Origin: Pseudonocardia lacus
GTDB lineage: Bacteria; Actinomycetota; Actinomycetes; Mycobacteriales; Pseudonocardiaceae
Assembly (NCBI RefSeq): GCF_018531445.1
Contig: NZ_JAHDTH010000036.1
Span: forward strand, 1 to 48,193
Direction: 5' to 3'
DNA length: 48,193 nucleotides
The notes below the pieces were generated by a model. It was given only the letters and a program-made list of their open reading frames with translations. It was not told the origin of the DNA and did no database searches. Positions 22,809-30,352 of the stretch are shown here, piece after piece (the stretch's first letter is position 1; every line of letters begins with the position of its first letter). A program made the position numbers and the translations under genes.

Positions 22809-22918
22809 CTACTTCGAACGCGTGCTGCCAGCGAGTTGCATGGCGGTCGGCGACTTGACGATCCGATAGCTGTCCGAGTGGATGTTCACCACGAGCAGCT
22901 CGGTTCGATCAGGGAGCC
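22809..22918 (-). pseudogene. Possible C-terminal scrap of an IS21 IstB-like ATPase
   Basis: In the 246-base gap 22663-22908, which is visibly poorer in G and C than its surroundings, one reverse frame ends at 22811-22809 and reads LLVVNIHSDSYRI followed by VKSPTAMQLAG. This resembles the end of IstB proteins (valine-rich strand, then xDSYR) but is very short. No other transposon part or terminal repeat is visible. Reported as a weak hint only; the rest of the gap holds nothing recognisable. Confidence 0.2.
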
Positions 22919-23772
22919 GGACGGGACCCCGGCCCCGGGCCGGCTGTCCCCGCCGCGATGACCTCGGCCACGAGGTCCAGCGCGTCGCGGCGGCGGGCCA
23001 CCGGGTTGGCGTAGCGCGGGCGACCTGCCCCCGTGCGCAGCCGCAGGCACTCGTCGAGGATGCGGTGCCAGCGCCGGTCGAACGTCTGCAGCGCGTACCG
23101 CGCCCCGGCGGACTTCGAGCAGACCAGCCCGGTGTCCAGGGTGTGCTGGATGCGAGCGACGCCGAGCACGCCCCACACCGGCGGCCAATGCGTCAGGCCG
23201 AGCGCGCCGGCCGGCGACAGCCGCCGCGAGCAGGCCGCGTGCCAGCGGCGCCAGTAGCCGTCGAGGTTGCCGCGCAGCCAGCCGGTCAGCTGGTCGCGGT
23301 CGGCGCGCACGGCCAGCTCGTCGCGGTGCGGGCCGCGGACGGCCACCGCGAGCTGGGCCATCTCCTGCCACAGCACCGGCTGGCCCGCGCCGTCGCGCCC
23401 GGTCCGGCCCCCGTGCACGTGGACCAGCCCGGTCGCGTCCGCCGGGTCCCCGGCGAGGTCGGCCCGGGTCAGGTAGACGCCCTCGACCGGTGGGCGTCCA
23501 CCTGACCCGGGCCCGGCCGTGAGCCCGCGGTGCACGGCCCGCAGCGCCTCGACGGCGTCGTCGTCCGGGTGCGCGGTCACGACCGCGACGAAGTCGACGT
23601 CGCTGCGGGTGGCCCCGGAGGGTGCCCACCGGGCCGGGCCGCGGCCGGTGCGGAAGTCGCCCATGGCCACCGATCCGGTCAGGTACAGGCCCTCCACCAG
23701 TCCGGGGACCGCGCGATCGAGCTCGCGCAGGAGGGCGTGGACGGCGTCGCCGACCGGGGCGGGGAGCTGCAC
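22909..23772 (-). CDS. AadA-like nucleotidyltransferase with DUF4111-type C-terminal domain
   Basis: A 287-residue protein with a nucleotidyltransferase core GSVAMGDF (about 33-40) and SDVDF (about 57-61), the two-acid metal site that transfers AMP in aminoglycoside adenylyltransferases, and a helical C-terminal domain (about 150-280) of the DUF4111 kind. Resistance to streptomycin or spectinomycin is a family possibility, but the sequence is too divergent to assign a substrate. The GTG at 23772 has a good ribosome site (GGGAGGA). Divergent from the VOC gene at 23810, with only 37 bases between. Confidence 0.78.
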   Translation of the reverse strand: MQLPAPVGDAVHALLRELDRAVPGLVEGLYLTGSVAMGDFRTGRGPARWAPSGATRSDVDFVAVVTAHPDDDAVEALRAVHRGLTAGPGSGGRPPVEGVYLTRADLAGDPADATGLVHVHGGRTGRDGAGQPVLWQEMAQLAVAVRGPHRDELAVRADRDQLTGWLRGNLDGYWRRWHAACSRRLSPAGALGLTHWPPVWGVLGVARIQHTLDTGLVCSKSAGARYALQTFDRRWHRILDECLRLRTGAGRPRYANPVARRRDALDLVAEVIAAGTAGPGPGSRPAP

Positions 23773-23809
23773 GGGTGCGATCCTCCCGGCCGGCGGTTAC
23801 CGTCCGCGC

Positions 23810-24187
23810 ATGGCCTGCCGCATCACCGAGCTCGTGCTCGACTGCCGCGACCCCGAAGCCCTCGCCGCGTGGTGGTGCCGGGTGCTCGACTACCGGGTCG
23901 TCGGGCGCGAGGACGACGGCAGCGTGGAGATCGGGTCGGGCGAGCCGTGGCAGCCCACCATCGTGTTCGGCGCCAGCGCGGGGCCCAAGCGGGAGAAGCT
24001 GCGGCTGCACCTCGACGTGAACCCGACCGACCGCGACCAGGCCGCGGAGCTCGACCGGCTGCTGGGGCTGGGTGCGAAGCCCGCCGACGTCGGGCAGACC
24101 GGCGACGAGGGCTGGCACGTGCTCAGCGACCCGGAGGGCAACGAGTTCTGCCTGCTCGCCACCCGGGTGGCGGCGCCGTCGGGCTGA
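23810..24187 (+). CDS. VOC-family protein (glyoxalase-like)
   Basis: A 125-residue protein of the VOC fold: CRITELVLDCRDPEALAAWWCRVLDYRVV (3-31), RLHLDVNPTDRDQAAELDRLLGLGA and the end WHVLSDPEGNEFCLL, the pattern of the Glyoxalase_6 group. The terminal Glu (GNEFC) and His (LHLDV) are the usual metal ligands and are both present. Substrate unknown. ATG at 23810 follows a TACCGT box (23799-23804) by five bases, so the transcript is probably leaderless. An in-frame upstream extension has no coding character. Confidence 0.82.
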   Translation: MACRITELVLDCRDPEALAAWWCRVLDYRVVGREDDGSVEIGSGEPWQPTIVFGASAGPKREKLRLHLDVNPTDRDQAAELDRLLGLGAKPADVGQTGDEGWHVLSDPEGNEFCLLATRVAAPSG

Positions 24188-24193
24188 CCCGGG

Positions 24194-24562
24194 TCACCAC
24201 CCGCCCTGGGCGAAGACGCCGATGACGTTGCCGGCCGGGTCGGCGACCAGGGCGTGCACCTCCGGCGGCGCGCCGTGGGCCGCCTCGACCACCCGGCCGC
24301 CCGCCGCCCGCACCGCCTCCAGGGTCGCCTCGACGTCGACGACGAGCACGTGCACCAGCAGGCCCGGCCGCTCGGCCGCGGGGAGACCGGTCTCCCAGTG
24401 GCCGCTGACCTCGCCCACCCCGTCGTCGAAGGAGACCCGACCGTCCTCCTTGCGGCGCAACCGCCAGCCGAACACGGTCGAGTAGAACGCCGCCGACTCC
24501 TCGACGTCGGTGGCGGGCAGCTGCAGGTAGCTGATCTTGCCGGGGGCGAACGTGGGCGGCAC
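24194..24562 (-). CDS. VOC-family protein (bleomycin-resistance/glyoxalase fold)
   Basis: A 122-residue VOC protein: KISYLQLPATDVEESAAFYSTVFGWRLR at 9-36, LLVHVLVVDVEATLEAVRAAGG and the end LVADPAGNVIGVFAQ. In the last strand the usual metal Glu is absent (NVIGVF), so it may bind rather than convert its ligand. Convergent with the VOC gene ending at 24187 (six bases apart) and divergent from the TetR gene at 24597, which may control it. Confidence 0.82.
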   Translation of the reverse strand: MPPTFAPGKISYLQLPATDVEESAAFYSTVFGWRLRRKEDGRVSFDDGVGEVSGHWETGLPAAERPGLLVHVLVVDVEATLEAVRAAGGRVVEAAHGAPPEVHALVADPAGNVIGVFAQGGW

Positions 24563-24596
24563 GGCGGCACCTCACATCGACTATGGTGTTTCCCTA

Positions 24597-25265
24597 GTGA
24601 ATGTGTCGAGCATGGCAGCGGGGACCGGCGGTGGCAACCGCCGGCCCTACCGGTCGCCCCTGCGCGAGGAACGGGCGCGACGCACCCGGCGGGCCGTCCT
24701 GGCCGCCGCCCACGAGCTGTTCGTGGCGCACGGCTACGCGGCCACCACCATGCGCGCGGTCGCCGCGGCGGCCGGCGTCTCGGTGCCGACGGTCGAGCAG
24801 CTCTTCGGCACCAAGCGCGGCCTGCTCGCGCACGTCGTGGACGTGGCCAGGGCCGGCGACGACGAGCCCGTCGCGCTGCTCGACCGGGCGCCGGCCCGTG
24901 CGGCGGAGGCGGCCGCCACCGCAGCCGAGTTCCTGGCCGCGGCCACCGCCGAGATCGGCGCGGTCGCGGCCAGGGCATCGGCGGTGCAGGCGGTGTTGGC
25001 CGCCGCCGCGGCCGGCGACGCGGAGATCGCCGGGCTGGCCCGGGAGATCGACGCGCAGCGCCGGGCCGTCGCCTCCTGGCTCGTCGACGGCGTGGACCGG
25101 CGGGCCGGCCTGCGCGTCGACCGGGACCGGGCCGTCGACGCGGTCTGGGCCCTGCTCGACCCGGTCGTGCACCGCCGGCTCACCGCCGACTGCGGCTGGA
25201 CGGGCGAGGAGTTCGCCGGCTGGCTCGCCGACGCGCTCGACCGCCTGCTGCCGCCCGGCCCGTGA
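24597..25265 (+). CDS. TetR-family transcriptional regulator
   Basis: A 222-residue TetR-type repressor with the N-terminal helix-turn-helix AHELFVAHGYAATTMRAVAAAAGVSVPTVEQLFGTKRGLLAHVV (about 35-78) and an alanine-rich all-helical ligand domain. GTG at 24597 is placed nine bases after TATGGT (24582-24587), fitting a near-leaderless start; ATG at 24612 is an alternative. Divergent from the VOC gene ending at 24194, the most likely target besides itself. A 59-bp perfect palindrome follows its stop. Confidence 0.88.
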   Translation: MNVSSMAAGTGGGNRRPYRSPLREERARRTRRAVLAAAHELFVAHGYAATTMRAVAAAAGVSVPTVEQLFGTKRGLLAHVVDVARAGDDEPVALLDRAPARAAEAAATAAEFLAAATAEIGAVAARASAVQAVLAAAAAGDAEIAGLAREIDAQRRAVASWLVDGVDRRAGLRVDRDRAVDAVWALLDPVVHRRLTADCGWTGEEFAGWLADALDRLLPPGP

Positions 25266-25310
25266 TCGGCCTCAGCCGGCCGCGCCACCGACCCCACCGC
25301 CCCCCGGGAA

Positions 25311-25369
25311 GAGTTCAGGAAAGCCACGATGCTGCCCGCAGAGGGCAGCATCGTGGCTTTCCTGAACTC
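25311..25369. terminator. 59-bp perfect palindrome at a convergent gene junction
   Basis: Two exact 27-base arms (25311-25337 and 25343-25369) enclose the loop GCAGA; the left arm starts GAGTTCAGGAAAGCCACGAT. It lies between the TetR stop (25265) and the reverse-strand PhyH gene, whose TGA (25370-25368) it overlaps by two bases. It could act as a bidirectional terminator. It has the size and symmetry of the 65-bp repeats but an unrelated sequence. Confidence 0.8.
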
Positions 25370-26153
25370 AGGAGGGGGCGCGCAGGCCGCGGCGGACGGC
25401 CTCGGCGACGGGGGTGGGGGCGTCCAGGTCGAGCTCGCCGGTCGGTAGGAGCGGGGGCTGGGCCATGAACCGGGGCGCGGTGCCCCGGTGCGGCTGGGCG
25501 GCGTGCACCAGGAACGGGTGCACCAGGTAGACGTCGCCGGGGGCTCCGGTGGCCAGCGCCGTCGGGCGGTGCTCGGTGGCCGGCACGGCCTCGCCCGCGA
25601 ACGCGAAGAACTCCGCCCCGGCATCGCCGTGCGGGGCCAGCAGGGGCGCCACGTCGAGGTGCGAGCCCACCCGCACCCGGGTCGGCGCGTCCCGCTCGCC
25701 GACCTCGGAGAACAGGAACAGCAGCAGCAACGCCCGCCCGCGCGAGCGCAGGTTGAGCCGGAAGCGGGCCGGGTCGTCCGGGTCGGCGAAGCTGCCCTCG
25801 ACGTGCCAGCCGGCGTCGCCCGGGTCGTCCGGGTGCGGGAACCGGATCGGGAACGTGCCCAGCCCCTGCCGGGGAAGCCACCCACCGGGCCCGACCAGCT
25901 GGTCGAACGCGGCGTGCAGCCGGGGAGTGGTGGCGGCCGCCTGGAACGGCGGGTCGCCCCGCCCGGCGATCCGCACGACCGGGTTCGTCCAGGTGCTCGG
26001 GTCGTCGGGGTCGGCGCCCGTCTCCGCGCGGACCTGCGCCCACAGCAGCGCGCGGCACTCGTCCGCGAGCTCGGCGGGGAAGGCCCCCTCCAGGCGGACG
26101 AACCCGTCGGCGACGAACTGCTCGACCTCGGCGGGGCTCAACGGCTCGTTCAC
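25368..26153 (-). CDS. Phytanoyl-CoA dioxygenase (PhyH) family oxygenase
   Basis: A 261-residue Fe(II)/2-oxoglutarate-dependent oxygenase of the PhyH type, which hydroxylates small hydrophobic or secondary-metabolite substrates. SPAEVEQFVADGFVRLEGAFP at the N-terminus and the proximal iron pair in GWHVEGSF (H117, E119 in place of the more usual HxD) are visible, as is the distal histidine in LVHPFLVHAAQPHRGTAPRF with the 2-oxoglutarate-binding Arg. The start at GTG 26153 (VNEPLSPAEVEQF) is preferred to 26189, which adds a non-family tail. Substrate not deducible. Confidence 0.82.
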   Translation of the reverse strand: MNEPLSPAEVEQFVADGFVRLEGAFPAELADECRALLWAQVRAETGADPDDPSTWTNPVVRIAGRGDPPFQAAATTPRLHAAFDQLVGPGGWLPRQGLGTFPIRFPHPDDPGDAGWHVEGSFADPDDPARFRLNLRSRGRALLLLFLFSEVGERDAPTRVRVGSHLDVAPLLAPHGDAGAEFFAFAGEAVPATEHRPTALATGAPGDVYLVHPFLVHAAQPHRGTAPRFMAQPPLLPTGELDLDAPTPVAEAVRRGLRAPS

Positions 26154-26231
26154 CCCGCCACCCTGCCGTCCCCCGACCCGCACCTCCACCCATTTCGGCC
26201 GCAGCCACCGGCGGGGCGGGAGGGAGGGGAA

Positions 26232-28220
26232 TCAGCGGAGGCCGGGACCCTGGCGGAGGCGGCGCAGGTAGTCGTCGGGGTCGAGCGGGTCGCCGTCGAG
26301 CGGGCCCGACGCCGTCGACACCCGGGTCGGCGGTCGCCGGCGCACCTGCAGGTACCGGGCGAACTCGGCGTCCAGCAGCGCCTCGCCGCGGGTGAGCGCG
26401 GGTAGCCGCTGCTCCAGCGCGTGCACCCGGGCGGCCGGGATCTCGCCGTCGATGACGCAGGTCGTCCCGTCGACGCGCGGCGGTCCCGGCACGCCGTCGA
26501 GACGGGCGAGCACGGGCAGCACCGCGACCAGCGCGTCGGCGGGGACCTCCAGCCGGAACCGGTGCACCGGCTCGTGCACGGTCGTCCCGGCTTCGGCGAG
26601 CGCCCGGCGCAGGACGAGCGGGGCGAGGTTGCGGAAGTCGGTGGCGGTGCTGGACATCGACTTGTCGAAGGTGCCGTGCGAGTGGCTCTGCCGCGCCCAG
26701 TAGCCGGAGCGGGTCATGGTGACGACGCAGTCGCCGACCTGCCAGCCGCGCAGGCCGCGGCGGAGGGTGGCGGTGACGCCGTCGCGGACGGCGGTGAAGA
26801 ACGCAGGCGGCATCGAGCCGAGCTCGACCTCCAGCGCGAGGCGCACCCCGGAGCCGGGCGGGCCGGGCGCGATCCGCAGCCCGACGGTGGCCAGGAACGG
26901 GTTGGTGGCGGTGTCGATGACCTCCTCGGCCGAGCCGGTGCCGACGACGCGTTCGACGCACAGCGTCGTCGTCTCCCGGAAGGTGACGCCGATGCCGAAC
27001 TCCTCGGCCAGGGTGGTGGTGATGACCTCCTTCTGCACCTCGCCGTAGAGCGACACTGCGGGCTCGGCGTCGCGGTCGTCCTGGCGCAGGTCGATCAGCG
27101 GGTCCTGCTCGGCGAGCTGGGCCAGCGCGGCGTAGAGGGCGCCGCGGTCGCCGGGGTGGTCGGGGACGACGACCGATTCGAGGCTGGGCGGCGCGAACTG
27201 GCCGCGCCCCGCCGGCCCGGGCGGGGGTGCGCCGATCGGGTCGCCGATGCGGACGTCGCGCAGCCCGACGAGGGTGCCGATGCGGCCGGCGGCCAGGGCG
27301 CCGCTCGGTGCGGCGTCGCCGTCGTCGAACACCCGGATCCCGGTGATGCGCCCGGCGGGCAGCCGGTCGCGGACGCGGACGGTGCCGGAGAACAGCCGGG
27401 CGTAGGCGATCCGCTCGCCCGCCGCCCCGCGCTCGATCTTGAACACGGTGCCGGAGACGGGGCCGTCGGGGTCGCCGCCGGAGGCCGGCAGCAGCGTCGC
27501 GACGCCCTCGGCCAGCTCGGCCACGCCGGCGCCGGTGATGGCCGAGCCGAAGAACACCGGGTGCACGAGGCACCGCGCGGTCTGGGCGGCGAGAGCGCGG
27601 CGCGCCTGTTGCGGTGCCACGGCGGTGTCGTCGACGAACGCGGCCAGCAGGTCGTCGTCGTGCTCGGCGAGGCGGGGGACGAGCTCGGCGACCAGCCGCT
27701 CGCGGTCGAACGGCACGAACCGGGCGTCCCGGTCGCCCGCGCCGGAGGTCGTGCCCATCGGGACGAGCGCAGGAGTCAGCCGCGCGGCCATGGCCCGCAG
27801 CGCCCCGGCCTCGCCGGCGCCCGGCCGGTCGATCTTGTTCACGAAGACCAGCGCGGGGATGCCCAGCCGGCGCAGCGTCCGCATGAGCACCCGGGTCTGC
27901 GCCTGCACGCCCTCGACGGCCGAGACCATCAGCACGGCGCCGTCGAGCACGCCGAGCACGCGCTCGACCTCGGCCACGAAGTCCGGGTGGCCCGGGGTGT
28001 CGATCAGGTTGACGGTGACGCCGTGCACCGCGAACGACACCACCGCCGACTTGATGGTGATGCCGCGGCGGCGTTCGAGTTCGAGCGTGTCGGTGCGGGT
28101 GCTGCCGCGGTCGACGCTGCCCGGCTCGTCGATCACGCCGGCGGCGTGCAGCAGCCGCTCGGTGAGGCTGGTCTTACCGGCGTCGACGTGCGCCAGGATG
28201 CCGAGGTTGAGCGAAGCCAT
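26232..28220 (-). CDS. otrA: Tetracycline-resistance ribosomal protection protein (Tet(M)/OtrA type)
   Basis: A 662-residue GTPase related to EF-G, the length of OtrA. It binds the ribosome and dislodges tetracycline. G motifs: AHVDAGKTS (10-18), RRGITI (about 51-56), DTPGH (about 74-78), NKID (about 128-131) and a GSAITGAGV G5. Domains II, III, IV (with RSGYWARQSHSHGTFDKSMSSTATDFR, near the family's codon-reading loop) and V follow. The family is very distinct from EF-G (about 700 aa). The gene is preceded by a leader ORF that overlaps its start and can mask ribosome sites. Symbol by resemblance; it could also be a non-tet paralogue. Confidence 0.87.
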   Translation of the reverse strand: MASLNLGILAHVDAGKTSLTERLLHAAGVIDEPGSVDRGSTRTDTLELERRRGITIKSAVVSFAVHGVTVNLIDTPGHPDFVAEVERVLGVLDGAVLMVSAVEGVQAQTRVLMRTLRRLGIPALVFVNKIDRPGAGEAGALRAMAARLTPALVPMGTTSGAGDRDARFVPFDRERLVAELVPRLAEHDDDLLAAFVDDTAVAPQQARRALAAQTARCLVHPVFFGSAITGAGVAELAEGVATLLPASGGDPDGPVSGTVFKIERGAAGERIAYARLFSGTVRVRDRLPAGRITGIRVFDDGDAAPSGALAAGRIGTLVGLRDVRIGDPIGAPPPGPAGRGQFAPPSLESVVVPDHPGDRGALYAALAQLAEQDPLIDLRQDDRDAEPAVSLYGEVQKEVITTTLAEEFGIGVTFRETTTLCVERVVGTGSAEEVIDTATNPFLATVGLRIAPGPPGSGVRLALEVELGSMPPAFFTAVRDGVTATLRRGLRGWQVGDCVVTMTRSGYWARQSHSHGTFDKSMSSTATDFRNLAPLVLRRALAEAGTTVHEPVHRFRLEVPADALVAVLPVLARLDGVPGPPRVDGTTCVIDGEIPAARVHALEQRLPALTRGEALLDAEFARYLQVRRRPPTRVSTASGPLDGDPLDPDDYLRRLRQGPGLR

Positions 28221-28275
28221 GCCGTGTCATGTCCTTGGGGGAGGAGGAGTGCGTGGACACGGGCACAGCTCGCAT
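28174..28275 (-). CDS. 33-residue leader ORF overlapping the otrA-like start
   Basis: ATG at 28275 has the strong ribosome site GGGGAGGA (28286-28279) and opens a frame starting MRAVPVSTHSSSPKDMT that ends at 28174, 46 bases inside the otrA-like gene in another frame. The otrA-like ATG (28220) has only a weak, distant AAGGA site of its own. This suggests the leader is translated first and its ribosome opens, or re-initiates at, the downstream start. Confidence 0.45.
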   Translation of the reverse strand: MRAVPVSTHSSSPKDMTRHGFAQPRHPGARRRR

Positions 28276-28286
28276 GGGTCCTCCCC
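28238..28286 (-). promoter_or_regulatory. Possible attenuator hairpin in the otrA-like leader
   Basis: In the transcript, GGGGAGGA (28286-28279, the leader ribosome site) is exactly complementary to UCCUCCCC (28245-28238), just upstream of the otrA-like AUG. Pairing would hide the leader's ribosome site and bring the otrA-like start next to a stable stem. Fold inferred by eye. Confidence 0.4.
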
Positions 28287-28308
28287 GGATCGACGGACGG
28301 CGACGGGC

Positions 28309-28345
28309 AGTCCACCCGACCGCCGCCCGCCCGGCAACCGGGTTT
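28309..28345 (-). promoter_or_regulatory. Candidate WhiB7/WblC-type promoter of the otrA-like gene
   Basis: On the reverse strand: AAA (28345-28343), five bases, then TTGCCG (28337-28332) as -35, 17 bases, then TGGACT (28314-28309) as a weak -10. Transcription would start about 27 bases before the leader ATG. A strong -35 with a poor -10 and an A-tract upstream is the style of promoters that need WhiB7. Confidence 0.4.
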
Positions 28346-28349
28346 CCGC

Positions 28350-29144
28350 TCACGCCCCCGTCGTGGCGACCACCTCCAGGTACTCGTAGACGTAGCGCGG
28401 CGGGCCGCCGGCCGGCCCGCGGTCCGCACCGGCGAGCAGCGCGGCCAGGTCGTCGAGCAGGGCGGTGTCGTCGTCAAGGGCGGCGGCGGTCGCGATCACC
28501 GGGGCGAAGTCGCGGCGGTAGTGGGCGGCCAGCTCGGCCGCCGTCCCGGTGAACCGCACCGCGCACTCCCGCTCGGTGGTGCGCACCGCCGCGCAGCCCT
28601 GGGCGAGCAGGGCGCGGACGCTGTCGGGGTCGCCCCACGCCGTCGGCGGCGGGTCGGTGGTGGGCGCTCCGTGCCGGCCGAGGACCGCGAAGAACCGGCC
28701 GGCGGCGCCGTCGGGCGTCCAGTTCGCCATCGCGACCGTGCCGCCGGGTCGGCAGACGCGGCGCAGTTCGGCCGCGGTGGCGGCCTGGTCGCGGGCGAAC
28801 ATGGCGCCGACGCTGGACAGCACGACGTCGAAGGCGTGGGTCGGGAAGGGCAGGTCCTCGGCGACCCCGGTGACCCAGTCGATCGACAGGCCCTCGCCTG
28901 CCGCGGCGCGTTCGCCGATCGCCATCAGCTCGGGTGTCGGGTCGACGGCGGTGACGGCGGCCCCGGCGCGGGCGGCGGGCAGGGTCGCGTTGCCGGAGCC
29001 CGCGCCGACGTCGAGCACCCGCAGGCCCGGCCGCACCCCGGCCGCCACGACGAGCGCCGGCCCGAGGTCGGCGATGAGCAGGGAGATCGCGTGGTAGTCG
29101 CCCAGCGCCCAGAACGCGCGGGTGGACTCGTCGGTACTGGTCAT
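28350..29144 (-). CDS. Class I SAM-dependent methyltransferase
   Basis: A 264-residue methyltransferase of the UbiE/Methyltransf_11 type. SAM motif I VLDVGAGSGNATLPAARAGA is at about 44-63, motif II VDPTPELMAIG (acidic Asp for the ribose), and motif post-II LPFPTHAFDVVLSSVGAMF; RRVCRPGGTVAMANW also follows. Substrate unknown. It begins with ATG 29144 (MTSTDES); GTG 29153 would add three residues. It is divergent from the HxlR-type gene at 29231. Its stop is close to the otrA-like promoter. Confidence 0.86.
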   Translation of the reverse strand: MTSTDESTRAFWALGDYHAISLLIADLGPALVVAAGVRPGLRVLDVGAGSGNATLPAARAGAAVTAVDPTPELMAIGERAAAGEGLSIDWVTGVAEDLPFPTHAFDVVLSSVGAMFARDQAATAAELRRVCRPGGTVAMANWTPDGAAGRFFAVLGRHGAPTTDPPPTAWGDPDSVRALLAQGCAAVRTTERECAVRFTGTAAELAAHYRRDFAPVIATAAALDDDTALLDDLAALLAGADRGPAGGPPRYVYEYLEVVATTGA

Positions 29145-29230
29145 GGCGGCCACGGTCGACCCGCGCCGGCCCCGGGGGAAGTTCGGGAACAGGACTGTTC
29201 GCGCGGGCCGCGACCGAGGACCCTGCCGGC

Positions 29231-30241
29231 ATGGGCGGCTATGGCCAGTACTGTCCCATCGCGCTCGGCGCGGAGGTCTTCGCCGAGCGCTGGACGCCGA
29301 TCGTGCTGCGCAACCTGATGGTGGGCTGCGAGCGCTTCGGGCAGATCCTGGACGGCGCGCCGGGGCTGTCGCGCAGCGTGCTGAGCGCGCGGCTGCGTCG
29401 CCTCGAACGGGCCGGGGTGGTCGCCGGCAGCGGTGCCGGCCGCGACCGGCGCTACCGGCTCACCGCGGCGGGCCGGGAGCTGGGCGAGGTGGTGCTGGCG
29501 TTGGGGGCGTGGGCCGCGCGCTGGGTCGAGGTGGTCCCCGAGCGGCAGGACCCGTACCTGATGCTGTGGGGGCTGTCGCGGCTGATCCACCCGGAGGCGC
29601 TGCCGCACCCCCGGGTGGTCGTCCGCTTCGACCTCGTCGACGGCCGTGCGCCCGACCGGTACTGGATCGTCGCCCAGCCGAGCGGCTGCGAGGTCTGCGT
29701 GACCCCGCCGGGCTTCGCCGAGGACGGCGTCGTGCGCACCGGCACGGCGGCGCTGTACCACTGGCACTGCGGGCACCTCCCGCTCGGGCGGGCCGAGCGC
29801 GACGGCGCGATGGAGGTCGACGGGCCGCCCTGGCTGCACCGGGTGCTCGCGGGCTGGGGGACGCTCAGCCCGTTCGCCGCCGTCGTGCCCGCCTCACGCG
29901 AGCGCGGCCCCCAACTGCCCGGCCCGGCGGGCGCGGCGCTCGAACCACAGGGTGGCCAGCGGCGGGATGCTGCACAGCAGGGCGACGGCCAGCGTCGAGA
30001 AGGGCCAGCGCAGGGCGCGGGCCGCCCAGACCGCGACGACGAGGTAGGCCACGAACAGCGCGCCGTGGATCGGCCCGAACACGTTCACGCCGATCTCGTT
30101 GCCGACGACGACGTACTTGAACAGCATCCCGATCAGCAGCCCGGTCCAGGAGCAGGCCTCGGCGACGGCGACCACGCGGAACACCTGCCCGGCTCGGGTC
30201 GCGGCGAGGGCGGCGGGGGTGTCCTGAGCGGTCATCGGTAG
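29231..30241 (+). CDS. HxlR-type winged-helix protein, read through into antisense of the next gene
   Basis: The first 220 residues are a normal two-domain HxlR regulator: winged helix (CPIALGAEVFAERWTPIVLRNLMVG at 8-32, SRSVLSARLRRLERAGV, then GRDRRYRLTAAG) and an SCP2-like ligand domain (YWIVAQPSGCEVCVTPPGF, LYHWHCG) ending WGTLSPFAAVVPA. The usual stop near there is missing, and the frame continues another 110 residues, rich in G, Q, R, D and lacking domain character, to TAG at 30239. That extension lies entirely opposite the DUF3817 gene. The functional domain ends near 29895. ATG 29231 follows GACCCT by six bases, so it is probably leaderless. Confidence 0.75.
   Translation: MGGYGQYCPIALGAEVFAERWTPIVLRNLMVGCERFGQILDGAPGLSRSVLSARLRRLERAGVVAGSGAGRDRRYRLTAAGRELGEVVLALGAWAARWVEVVPERQDPYLMLWGLSRLIHPEALPHPRVVVRFDLVDGRAPDRYWIVAQPSGCEVCVTPPGFAEDGVVRTGTAALYHWHCGHLPLGRAERDGAMEVDGPPWLHRVLAGWGTLSPFAAVVPASRERGPQLPGPAGAALEPQGGQRRDAAQQGDGQRREGPAQGAGRPDRDDEVGHEQRAVDRPEHVHADLVADDDVLEQHPDQQPGPGAGLGDGDHAEHLPGSGRGEGGGGVLSGHR
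29894..30235 (-). CDS. DUF3817 family membrane protein
   Basis: A 113-residue protein with three hydrophobic helices: FRVVAVAEACSWTGLLIGMLF at 19-39, the signature VFGPIHGALFVAYLVVAVW (about 53-71) and a third helix near 77-95. The N-EIGVNVFGPIHGALF pattern is the DUF3817 (YdzA-like) hallmark. Often part of heme or respiratory neighbourhoods, but its function is unknown. Chosen start ATG 30235. It is overlapped completely by the read-through tail of the convergent HxlR-type gene. Confidence 0.87.
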   Translation of the reverse strand: MTAQDTPAALAATRAGQVFRVVAVAEACSWTGLLIGMLFKYVVVGNEIGVNVFGPIHGALFVAYLVVAVWAARALRWPFSTLAVALLCSIPPLATLWFERRARRAGQLGAALA

Positions 30242-30352
30242 CGGCTCCACGGATCTCGTCGGGCGGTTGCTCGCTCCCACTCTGCACCATCCGTCCGGAT
30301 TACTTCTACCGGGTGTCGAACTCGCATTCGGGGGCTTGCCGCGGTCGGTCCG

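Noticed and set aside
25315..27573. A 752-codon reverse frame covering the PhyH gene and part of otrA
   Set aside because: It is an out-of-frame shadow; its end matches a forward-frame end only because both read through the 59-bp palindrome.
26421..29318. A 965-codon plus-strand open frame
   Set aside because: It lies opposite the otrA-like and methyltransferase genes and has only low-complexity sequence.
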